Below are positions 54,928 through 63,500 of a stretch of 64,000 nt of DNA, piece after piece; position 1 is the stretch's first letter, and each line of letters starts with the position of its first letter. The position numbers and the translations under genes are program-made. The stretch comes from JABDBL01 sp963845445 (lineage in GTDB: Bacteria > Cyanobacteriota > Vampirovibrionia > Obscuribacterales > Obscuribacteraceae): assembly GCA_963845445.1 (NCBI GenBank), contig CAWJSE010000002.1:2790001-2854000 (forward strand), given 5' to 3'. The notes under the pieces are model-generated. The model was not told where the DNA came from and ran no database searches. It saw only the letters and a program-made list of their open reading frames with translations.

Positions 54928-55435
54928 GGTTTTCCCCTTTCTCGTTTTTAGGGAAATGTCCTCTGATTTTCATTTAGGTACAGAGGAATGACCTTCAAAC
55001 AGACAGACGATCAGGGCCGACTAGCGCACCCGAGGGAAGGGCCAGTTCTGGAAAGCCTTTAATAGCTTTCCGTTCAGCTTATGATGATGGCTAACTCCGT
55101 CGTTCACTGGTCGATCTCCGTAGGGACAATTTCAGAGTAACAAAACAAGCCGTGGCTTCAAATATATTTTGCAAACTTTGATTTGCCAAATGGATTTGAA
55201 GTTAGGCTATATGAAAGTTCTGATTTTTCTAGTATTGGTGCAGCAAAATCCTACTATCTGAAGAACAAATTCTTTGCCAAGTGAGACTATAATTAATTTA
55301 TTAAATCGATCGCAAACCTCTAGCGCAGCTCGCATTAGCTCAATTATAAATGCCGGTGAACGGCGGTTAATGTACAACAACCGAAGCAGGAACATTTACG
55401 TTTATGATTAGCTTACCCAAAGTAAGGACTAACTT
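54928..55435. other. Intergenic: HisG-like leader and AT-rich spacer
   Basis: GC-rich to about 55130 with stem-loops GGAAAGC/GCTTTCC (about 55051-55072) and CCTCTG/CAGAGG (about 54960-54986) in the leader of the HisG-like gene. AT-rich beyond. No gene supported. Confidence 0.35.
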
Positions 55436-55927
55436 ATGGGAGCAACACTTCGCGTAATAAACTCACTCGAATCAGAAGGAATAATAGGGCGCTATGCAAT
55501 TGGGGGTGCTGTGGGGCTGCTCTTTTATACAGAACCTGCTGTTACTTACGATTTATTTTGCTATTTGCCACATACAGGAACACTAATTAATTTGGGACCG
55601 TTGTACAAACGTTTAGCTGCACTAGGCTATAAAACCACTCCTGGAGAACATGTGAACATAGAAGGTATTCCCGTCCAATTTCTGCCGCCAACCACCAACC
55701 TTGTCCAAGAAGCATTGGATAATTCTGTCAAAAAATCATTTGAAGACATTTCGACTTATGTTTTTCAATATGAACACTTGTTAGCAATTATGATAGAGAC
55801 TGGCAGAGCAAAGGATAAAGCCAGAATAGTACTTGCTCTAGAATCGGCTCAGCCAGATAAGGCTAAGTTAGAGGATATACTTCAACGACACAATTTGCTT
55901 GATAAATGGTCTAAAATGATTGTATGA
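55436..55927 (+). CDS. Nucleotidyltransferase-like (AbiEii-type) protein
   Basis: 163 residues. GRYAIGGAVGLLFYTEPAVTYDLFCYL matches the start of AbiEii/MNT-type nucleotidyltransferases (AIGG-x5-YTEP-x-TxDxD), but the second Asp of the catalytic pair is replaced (DLF). FEDISTYVFQYEHLLAIMIETGRAKDKARI is the usual C-terminal helix. It overlaps the next small gene by ATGA, forming a toxin-antitoxin-like pair. The altered catalytic motif makes activity uncertain. Confidence 0.65.
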   Translation: MGATLRVINSLESEGIIGRYAIGGAVGLLFYTEPAVTYDLFCYLPHTGTLINLGPLYKRLAALGYKTTPGEHVNIEGIPVQFLPPTTNLVQEALDNSVKKSFEDISTYVFQYEHLLAIMIETGRAKDKARIVLALESAQPDKAKLEDILQRHNLLDKWSKMIV

Positions 55928-56121
55928 GCATTAATCCTATAGAAGTGTCTAAAGAAGAACTGTTTCGCCAGAAGCGGTCCCGCCGGCAGGATTTGGCAAA
56001 ACTCTCCATTGAAGAAAAAATCAAAGTACTTATCAAACTTCAGCATCTGGCAAGCAGCATAGGACGTCAAACCGGTCGTAAACATAGAAAACCTTGGGAT
56101 GTACAGGCTATAGAGCAGTGA
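55924..56121 (+). CDS. Small partner protein of the AbiEii-like gene
   Basis: 65 residues, highly charged: EELFRQKRSRRQDLAKLSIE then EKIKVLIKLQHLASSIGRQTG. This type of short basic helical protein commonly accompanies AbiEii-like nucleotidyltransferases. Four-base overlap with the preceding gene implies coupled expression. Confidence 0.6.
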   Translation: MSINPIEVSKEELFRQKRSRRQDLAKLSIEEKIKVLIKLQHLASSIGRQTGRKHRKPWDVQAIEQ

Positions 56122-56169
56122 GCCTTTTCTCAATCTGCTTGCCTGAACATTCAATCTCAATTAATGATA

Positions 56170-57114
56170 TTACTCGAAAGCAAAACTATCAGTTGCCTCT
56201 ATTAGCGCTTGTTGATTGGGGACATCTCTGCCTGAGTGTCCGGCGGCAGGAGAGATTACTATTTTTGCTTTCGGCCAAGCCTTATATAATTTCCAAGCAT
56301 ATTTAGGTGGACATATCATGTCATAGCGACCATTCACTATCACTGCCGGAATATGTTTAATGCGTTCAACACCTGCGATCAATTGTCCCGGCTTAAGAAA
56401 ACAATTATTAGTAAAATAATGGCACTCTATCCGAGCATGGGCTATAGCAAATTCATCAGCAATAAATTCTTTTTCTAGATCAGGATCAAGATTGAGCTTT
56501 AAAAGCCTTGCTTCCCACAAACTCCAAGCTTTGGCAGCTCTCAATTGCTCCTCCTTAGGCGCTTTAGTAAACTTACTATAATAGGCAGCCAGCAAATCAG
56601 CCCTGTCTTTTTGATCAATAACAGAGATAAAATCTTCCCAAAAATCAGGAAACATAGTGTTGGCACCACTTTGGTATAACCATGAAACTTCTTCTTTCGA
56701 TCCAAGGAAAATACCGGACATTACCATTTCAGTAACTGCTTGTGGAAATGTTTGCGCATAGGCAAGTGCCAAGGCACTACCCCAAGAACCACCATAAATA
56801 AGCCATTTATTTATCTTTAGATGTTCTCTTAGCTTTTCAATATCTGAAACTAATAATTGTGTGGTATTTTCTCTCAATTCATTGTGCGGTGTACTTTTTC
56901 CGCAACCACGTTGATCAAACATAATAAGATGATATTTTTCTGGATTGAAATATCGTCTGTAAAAAGGATTGCAACCACTGCCAGGGCCGCCATGTAGATA
57001 AACAGCCGGCTTTCCTTTCGGATTACCGATTAGCTCATAGTGCAGATCGTGCAGATCTGATACTTTTAAACGTCCAACTTGGTATGGTTCTATCTCGGGG
57101 TATATTTCGGACAT
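56170..57114 (-). CDS. pip: Prolyl iminopeptidase
   Basis: 314-residue alpha/beta hydrolase of peptidase family S33, removing N-terminal proline. HGGPGSGCNPFYRRYFNPEKY, the hallmark DQRGCGKSTPH, the nucleophile elbow GGSWGSALALAYA, the acid in VNGRYDMICP and the His in SPAAGHSGRD are all present. Cytosolic, no signal peptide. It lies 20 bp behind the membrane-protein gene on the same strand. Confidence 0.92.
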   Translation of the reverse strand: MSEIYPEIEPYQVGRLKVSDLHDLHYELIGNPKGKPAVYLHGGPGSGCNPFYRRYFNPEKYHLIMFDQRGCGKSTPHNELRENTTQLLVSDIEKLREHLKINKWLIYGGSWGSALALAYAQTFPQAVTEMVMSGIFLGSKEEVSWLYQSGANTMFPDFWEDFISVIDQKDRADLLAAYYSKFTKAPKEEQLRAAKAWSLWEARLLKLNLDPDLEKEFIADEFAIAHARIECHYFTNNCFLKPGQLIAGVERIKHIPAVIVNGRYDMICPPKYAWKLYKAWPKAKIVISPAAGHSGRDVPNQQALIEATDSFAFE

Positions 57115-57134
57115 TGGCCTGCGAATCTTCCTTT

Positions 57135-57761
57135 TTATTTGTGGCTATAATCTGCTTTTTTCTTAAAAACCGACAAATCAAAAATTTTTGCTGGCGGCTC
57201 TTCAGCGATATATTTTACTAATGTCATATGACCATTTGATTGAAGACGAAAGCACGGCGAAAATTCGACGCTACAACCTAGCTCTGGACTGTACCAATTT
57301 TCTATATATCCGGCAACACAGAACCAGAACAAAGCAATATAATGTCTGCAGTTATAACCATTTTTATTTCCTTCCCCTAAAAATAACAATTGCAGGAGGG
57401 GCGGTACTCGATACGCATTTTCATCCGCCAGACCTTCTTTCACTAAGTCATAAGTGACATAAGTGCCTTCTTTTTTGTCAATCATATAAGTTTTTCTATT
57501 GTTATAATCTTCTATTACGATTAACTGAGGCGCAGAATCATAAAGCCGGCAAAATTTTCCCCTCCCATCACTCATCAAAAAACTCTTTGAGTCTGGCACC
57601 ACATTTGACTTGTCTACAGCAGTGAAATTATATACAGCAGTGAAAGCTTTTTTACCCACACCAACCGACTGCGGTAATTGGGAAAACATTAACAATAAAC
57701 AACCAAAAACGATACCCAATGCAAGTATAAGTACACCAGCCATCTTTAGCAGTCTGTTCAT
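57135..57761 (-). CDS. Membrane-anchored or exported hypothetical protein
   Basis: 208 residues. The N-terminal hydrophobic helix (MAGVLILALGIVFGCLLLMF) is a signal anchor or, given the Cys, a possible lipoprotein signal. The outside part is beta-rich (FLMSDGRGKFCRLYDSAPQL, NGYNCRHYIALFWFCVAGYI, MTLVKYIAEEPPAKIFDL), resembling DUF4412-like envelope proteins, but the family is not certain. Co-directional with pip. Confidence 0.6.
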   Translation of the reverse strand: MNRLLKMAGVLILALGIVFGCLLLMFSQLPQSVGVGKKAFTAVYNFTAVDKSNVVPDSKSFLMSDGRGKFCRLYDSAPQLIVIEDYNNRKTYMIDKKEGTYVTYDLVKEGLADENAYRVPPLLQLLFLGEGNKNGYNCRHYIALFWFCVAGYIENWYSPELGCSVEFSPCFRLQSNGHMTLVKYIAEEPPAKIFDLSVFKKKADYSHK

Positions 57762-57784
57762 TCAATATTCTCTAATAAAAGAAA

Positions 57785-58143
57785 GAAGTAATGCATAAGC
57801 CGGGTTCTGTTTGAGACTGCCATCTCTCTGGATACCTGATTACTCAGGCTCTCAAGCAGCTTCGGCACTTTAAGATGGCGGGCCGCTATGACCTCAAAGT
57901 ATACCTTAGCCTTGCACCTTCAGCGGGGTTTACCTAGCCAAAGCCTCTCGACTTTGCTGGTGACGCTCTTACCGCACCGTTGCACCCTTACCATATTGCT
58001 ATGGCGGTTTTCATTTCTGTGGCACTATCCTCACGCTCACGCGCACTGGGCATTACCCAGCAACCAGCCCTGTGGTGCCCGGACTTTCCTCATTAAAGGT
58101 TGTGCAAGCACAAACATTAACGCGATAGCCTGCATTACTTCCT
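57785..58143 (-). ncRNA. rnpB: RNase P RNA (class A)
   Basis: The minus strand reads GAGGAAAGTCCGGGC near the 5' side, GGTAAGGGTGCAACGGTGCG and AAGGTGCAAGGCTAAGG in the middle, and CAGAACCCGGCTTATGC at the 3' end, the universal bacterial RNase P RNA landmarks. The P1 helix is an exact 11-bp pairing of GAAGTAATGCA (58131-58141) with TGCATTACTTC (57785-57795). A TATAAT box on the minus strand (58149-58154) lies seven bases before the 5' end. Length about 360, usual for class A. Catalytic RNA maturing tRNA 5' ends. Confidence 0.95.
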
Positions 58144-58228
58144 TAGGCATTATAAATCATTTTATAGGCCGGCAATGTAAAAGCCGACTGCTGTACTAAG
58201 GAGTCAATGGCAAAATGAATCTCACCAA

Positions 58229-60177
58229 ATTAGCATAGGGGGAGTCCTCGCGGGCTCTCCCCTGCTACACCACCGTACGTGCGGGTCCGCATACGGCGGT
58301 TCGGCGCTTTAAGTGCGCATAGCCTTCACCAAATTTGGCAAGCCAAGAAGCTGGAAGTTTGCAATTGTAAGAGCTTTATTGATTAATGGGTGCTGACTCA
58401 TCCGCCAAGGCCCCCGAGCACGGTCTTTTGCCAGCCCTCTTGCCTCAGCCCATGTTAGACCCTGTTTTCTTAGCCTCTTATATCGCGTGGTTCCGCGTCT
58501 CCAGCGCTTCCATATTAGGCAGCGCAGTTTTCGCCTTATCCACTCCTCCAAGTCTTGCAAAACGCTAGGTGTCTGGCAGTAGCTGTAGTAACTAATCCAG
58601 CCACGTAAGTAGCTGCCTAATTCCTTCCCTATCTGCTCCAGGTTCCCGCCTCGATTTCGTGAAGTTATTCTCCTGATTCTATCCTTTACTCTCTTTAAGG
58701 CTATTGGCGCTATTCGGCGCTTCGGCTTCTTATGATTCGTAAACGTAAAACCAAGTAGCTTTCTCTTCCACGGTCTGTCTACCCCACTTTTCTCTTTATT
58801 TACTTTCAGCTTCAACTTCTTCTCTAGAAACTTTGTGATGCTTTCCATCACTCGTTCTCCCGCTCGCTTGCTCGCTACGTAGATGTTGCAATCATCCGCA
58901 AACCTCACAAATCGGAATTTCCGTTTCTCTAGCTCTTGGTCTAATTCATCCAATAATAAATTTGAAAGTATTGGCGACAGTGGACCACCTTGCGGTACTC
59001 CTTCTTCTGTTGGCTTGGCTAGCCCACCTTCCATCATCCCCGCATTTAGATATGCTCGTATGAGTTTCAATATTCGCTTGTCTTTTATCCGTTTGGCTAC
59101 TCTACCCATCAATACATCGTGGTTGACTCGGTCAAAGAATTTTTCCAAGTCGATATCCACTACGTACCGCTGTCCGCTGCTTACATGTTCTTGCGCTTGC
59201 TTTACCGCTTGATGAGCTGATTTACCCGGGCGAAATCCGTAGCTGTATTGTGAAAATGTTCCGTCCCAGTGCTTCTGTAGAACTTGTTGCACCGCTTGCT
59301 GTATGAAACGATCTACCACGCTCGGAATGCCCAATTGTCGCATTCCCCCACCTGGCTTTGGTATTTCTACCCGTCTCACTGCTTTTGGCTCATACTGTCC
59401 TTCCAGAAGCCGCTGGCGTATGGTTCGCCAGTTTACCTTCAGATAATCTGGCAGTTTGTCGACAGTCATCCCATCGATTCCTGCTGCACCTTTATTTCGC
59501 ATTACCTGTTTTATTGCTCTTCCCAGATTCTCTTTGCTTATTACCTCCTCTAGTAATTGCTCTGTCTTCACCAGACTTTCGGTTTCGTTTATCGCCATTT
59601 GTGATTCAGACCCTCGCATTGCGCCATCGGAAGCTTCACTCCCTACTCTCGCCTTTAAGGCTGGGTTACTCCTGTTTTTCTGCTGCTCTTCATTCATGAG
59701 ATGCACGTCCTACTTGTCTTTTCCATTAAGCCCTTTCGGGCACCGTTTGGACCTTCGTTCCCTGCTCTTTCACTGCTTACCTACTTCGGTGCTTGTACAA
59801 AAAGTAAAATAATTTCAGAAAACTACTACGTCCGCTGCTGACTTCTGTATTGCGATCTGGTTACCTCTCAGTATCCTCAGTCCTGATTTTTTTTTTCAGG
59901 ACACAATACAGACCTCCCAGGGTAAGTTCAACTTCTTTCCCCGCACACCCGCCGGATTTACATTTGCATCCCTTGATGGTTGTGGACTTTGCAATCCTTT
60001 GCTTGCTCGTCCGGATGCACCTGCCTCATATCCGGTTCCTGTTCGTCAGGTCGCGGTTTTGCTCCACACTTCTTTCAGACCTACCTCACGGCTCAGCCCT
60101 TGCGCTTCGCTAGACTTCATTACCATCAAATTGTCTAAGGACTCTCACCTCCTAAATGTTGAACATGCCTGGCACAC
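58229..60177 (-). mobile_element. Group II intron (class C), full length
   Basis: About 1950 bp. The 5' end GTGTG at 60177 matches GUGYG. Domain V is recognisable at about 58269-58300 (ACCGCCGTATGCGG...CACGTACGGTGGT). Domain VI is TAGCA-GGGGAG...CTCCCC-CTA-TGCTA with a bulged A, ending near 58229. The reverse transcriptase gene occupies domain IV. It starts directly after a 14-bp terminator stem (60178-60214), the signature target of IIC introns. It is inserted between a small secreted-protein gene and rnpB. Confidence 0.88.
58309..59706 (-). CDS. ltrA: Group II intron reverse transcriptase/maturase
   Basis: 465 residues. RT fingers/palm: MRQLGIPSVVDRFIQQAV, the RT-specific FSQYSYGFRPGKSAHQAV, DIDLEKFFDRVNHD, GVPQGGPLSPILSNLLL and the catalytic FADD (269-272). 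The maturase X domain follows (GWISYYSYCQTPSVLQDL and WRRGTTRYKRL). The C-terminus RGPWRMSQHPLINKALTIANFQLLGLPNL is typical of class C enzymes, which lack an endonuclease domain. The frame is intact, so the intron may be mobile. Confidence 0.95.
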   Translation of the reverse strand: MHLMNEEQQKNRSNPALKARVGSEASDGAMRGSESQMAINETESLVKTEQLLEEVISKENLGRAIKQVMRNKGAAGIDGMTVDKLPDYLKVNWRTIRQRLLEGQYEPKAVRRVEIPKPGGGMRQLGIPSVVDRFIQQAVQQVLQKHWDGTFSQYSYGFRPGKSAHQAVKQAQEHVSSGQRYVVDIDLEKFFDRVNHDVLMGRVAKRIKDKRILKLIRAYLNAGMMEGGLAKPTEEGVPQGGPLSPILSNLLLDELDQELEKRKFRFVRFADDCNIYVASKRAGERVMESITKFLEKKLKLKVNKEKSGVDRPWKRKLLGFTFTNHKKPKRRIAPIALKRVKDRIRRITSRNRGGNLEQIGKELGSYLRGWISYYSYCQTPSVLQDLEEWIRRKLRCLIWKRWRRGTTRYKRLRKQGLTWAEARGLAKDRARGPWRMSQHPLINKALTIANFQLLGLPNLVKAMRT

Positions 60178-60214
60178 AAAGAAAGGGAAAGAGCGATGCC
60201 CTTTCCCTTTCTTT
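60178..60214 (-). terminator. Terminator stem used as the intron target
   Basis: AAAGAAAGGGAAAG pairs perfectly with CTTTCCCTTTCTTT (14 bp, nine-base loop). It terminates the small secreted-protein gene upstream; the U-tract side is now the intron. Confidence 0.85.
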
Positions 60215-60244
60215 GGATTTTTCACCAATTACTGCAATTACCCA

Positions 60245-60457
60245 CTATTGTGGAGCAGGTGTTTCGGTTTTTGTTGATTTCTTGAACACATTCTTTAAGC
60301 GATGTTTGCGGAATCCGCAGTGCTTGCCTTGTTTTTTAGTAGTGGTGGTCTTTTCGCTGTTTGATGTAGTAGTTGTTGTGTCTGTTTGGGCAACAGCTAC
60401 CAATCCTAAATTGGCAATTAAACAACTAGCCAACAGACTTGCTCTAATATGCTTCAT
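60245..60457 (-). CDS. Small secreted Thr/Lys-rich protein
   Basis: 70 residues. Signal peptide MKHIRASLLASCLIANLGLVAVAQ, then a low-complexity TDTTTTTSNSEKTTTTKKQ stretch and a basic C-terminal half (FRKHRLKNVFKKSTKTET). AAAAGGAG ribosome-binding site nine bases before ATG. No family recognised. Its terminator is the group II intron target. Confidence 0.65.
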   Translation of the reverse strand: MKHIRASLLASCLIANLGLVAVAQTDTTTTTSNSEKTTTTKKQGKHCGFRKHRLKNVFKKSTKTETPAPQ

Positions 60458-60597
60458 ATAATGAATCTCCTTTTGTTATATACAACCAAACTATCGACTA
60501 ATTGGTTAGCTCTGTGACATTAGCATGACTATATGCAAGAGCCATTACTTTTTCATGAGAAGAACTTAAAAGATTGAAACACTTGAAAAGCGATATT

Positions 60598-63500
60598 TTA
60601 TTGAGGCGCTCCGCATTCACCACAAAATTTCTCAAAGGCGCTGATTGTTTGATTGCAGGATTTACACACAATTTTGCTTGCACCGGATTGGACGGCGCCG
60701 CATTCGCCACAGAATCGCGCCTTTGGCTCCAGGGCAGCATGACAATTAGCACATTTGCTCTCCTCTTTTGGCTGTGTTTTGTTTATCGGCACAGCAATCT
60801 CTGTATCTTTCTTAAGAGTAGTTTGTTCTTCGTTTTTAATTTGTTCTTCGTTTTTTGTTTGTTCTTCGTTTTTAATTTGTTCTTCGTTTTTTGTTTGTTC
60901 TTCGTTTTTAATTTGTTCTTCGTTTTTTGTTTGTTCTTCGTTTTTTGTTTGTTCTTCGTTTTTTGTTTGTTCTTCGTTTTTTGTTTGTTCTTCGAGTTGT
61001 GCTTGCCTTGCTTTGCGCACCGCTTCTCTAAAGTCTGATTTCCCCTTTGCCTCTATGGGGGTAGCAAACTCCTCGATAACTTCGTCCTTGCTCTCATCTT
61101 TAATTAGACCGAAAAGATTTGTTGACTTGGCAGCAGGCAATTCTTTGCTTTGCTTATGTTCACTTGCTTGGCCTTGCAAACCTTTTCCCTCTTTTGACTT
61201 CCGCACAGGCGTCTGCTTGACTGCTGGGGACTGCTTCGCTGCAGGCTCCTGTTTCACTAAATTTTCCTGTTCAGTGTCCTGCTCGGGTTTTACTATCAAT
61301 TCTTTTTTAAAGGGAGGCTTTGTTTTAAGAACAGGAGGAGGTTCACTAATTTGCCCGATGGTAATAAATTCCGGCTGGGCTTTTTGTTCTGATCTAGCAA
61401 AAGGCTCTTCGGCAATAAGCTCTCGTCCGACTGTAGGTTCTAGCTCAACAATATCTACCTTGACAACAGCCTCTCGTTCAATTCTGTGTTTTGGTTCGGC
61501 AATAGAATCTTCTTTGACAACAAGCTCTTCTTCGACAATATCGTCTTGCCTAGCAATAGGCTCTGGTACGGTAATAAGCTCTGTTTCGATAATAGGCTCT
61601 TGGGCAACAGTAGGTTCTTGATTGACAATTAATTCTTCTTCGGCAATAACTTCTACTTCGATAACAGGCTCTTCTACAGCAATGATCTCCTCTTTAGCTA
61701 CCGGTCCTTGCATTGGTGCTGTCTCTGCTATCGCAGCTCTGGATTCCCGAAGAGCAATTAGGTCTTCGCGCACAGCTGCTGCTCTCTTCTGTTTAAAGTA
61801 CTCTTCGTCCAAGCCAGAAGAAACAACTTCTAACCCTGCTAGCGCTAAATATGGCGATGGTAAAGTTAATTGATTTTTGATGGTCTTCGGGCAAGACAGA
61901 ATTAAAAGTTCTCGAGCTCTGCTTAAAGCAACATAAAAGAGTCGTGCTTCTTCTGCTTGATTTATCTGCTCCTCATTAGGATATTTGCCTACTACAAGAT
62001 CGGGCACAAAAACAACTTGAAATTCTCGGCCCTTTGCCTCGGGCACCGTCAGCAGATTCAATGATTTATTTCCCAGTGCAATCTCACTGTGAGTAACCTT
62101 GGCCGGGTTATAATTTTTTAGAAATTCGACGACGCTCTTGTAGGTCCGGGCTTCTTCCTGTACTTGATTCATCACCTTCAATGGTTCGTACACCACTCTA
62201 GGTGGAACTTTGACTGATTTATAATAATCACCAAGCCACTGCGGGCGCTTCAACAGATTTATTATTTCGTAAGGCGATAATTTATCGCGATGCATCGAGC
62301 GAATGCGCTTTACCAGCTGTTCTAATTGATTTGACAACGGATCTGCTGCCGCCTCGGAATAAAACTCCACCGCCTTTAAATACGACACGTTGAAGCTCTC
62401 TGCCACATCGCTTATAGTGACAGATAATTTCGGGTTCACGCCTTTAAAGCGCAACTGGCACACGCGTTCAAAATATTCTCTCGCTTTAGGACCATCAGGA
62501 TCCGCCACCAGTTTTAGAAAAGTGAGCACATCGCTTTCTTCGTCAGGCAAAGCGTTACTATCAGACTCATTTGTGCTAACTACTAAGCCTTCCGGTGCAA
62601 GTAGTGCCTCCAGCTCGTTAACTTGTTCTTTCGAACGGCACACAATAGCAATCTCTTCTGGTTTACGACCCTGAGAAAGAAGCTCTTCGATCTTTTCCAT
62701 CAGCCAGTTAATTTGTATTTCTTCGTTTTGAAATTGGAAAGGGCCTATTATTGCTTGGGTTTGTACTTCGCCCCAGCCAGTAATTGTGCTCTTCGCGAGA
62801 TGCGCTTTGGCATCGCCAACAATATCGCTATGTCCGATAAATTGCTCCAGATGCTTAGTAATTTGTGGATGTGCCCGCCAATTGTGTCTGAGCAAGTAGC
62901 AACTGGTATTCGGTATACGCAAAGATGTTTCTGCTAGAAGGCTGGGAACGGCCCCTTCAGTCTCATAAATAGATTCATCCGGATTACCTACAAAAATTAT
63001 ATTGTCATTTGGACAAGCTAATACTCTCGCTAGAAAATCAATAGCCATGGTGGCATCCTGATGCTCGTCCACAATGATATGTTCAAAGAGGTTTTCATAG
63101 CGAGCGCGTAAATCAGACTCCTGACCCAATAGTTGTGCCGCTAGACTAACCATATCGTCCTTGTCGATTTTATTTGCTTTCTGCAATTGATCTTCGTAAG
63201 CAGCATAGACTTTTGCAATCAGCAAATCTCTCTCATTTCTGGCAATATCTCTTGCTCCCTGCGCACTGATCATTTTTGCCTTAAAAGCAGCAATAGCTAA
63301 CGATACAGCCGTTTCATCGGGATGCCCAAGTAATTCCAAAGCGGTCTGATCGGCTTCTTTAGTGTATTTCGCTATTAGCTTTTGCAATATTTTCTGCGGG
63401 CTGCTTTCGATTTTTAACGGCAATTTGCGCTTTATGGCCAATACATTTTCTTTTAGAATTCGCAAACCTAGATCCTGCCAACCATAGAAATTCACCTTCT

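Noticed and set aside
57888..58199. 103-codon frame on the plus strand
   Set aside because: Lies inside the reverse complement of RNase P RNA, whose conserved landmarks are clear.
59284..60113. Several plus-strand frames opposite the group II intron
   Set aside because: Antisense shadows of the reverse transcriptase gene and structured intron RNA.
60822..60994. CRISPR array
   Set aside because: The 18-bp units are contiguous and in frame with the helicase; there are no spacers. No other array-like pattern was seen in the window.
60574..61873. Long plus-strand frames rich in Phe/Cys/Ser
   Set aside because: Antisense of the helicase repeats and acidic tail; low complexity caused by the tandem repeat.
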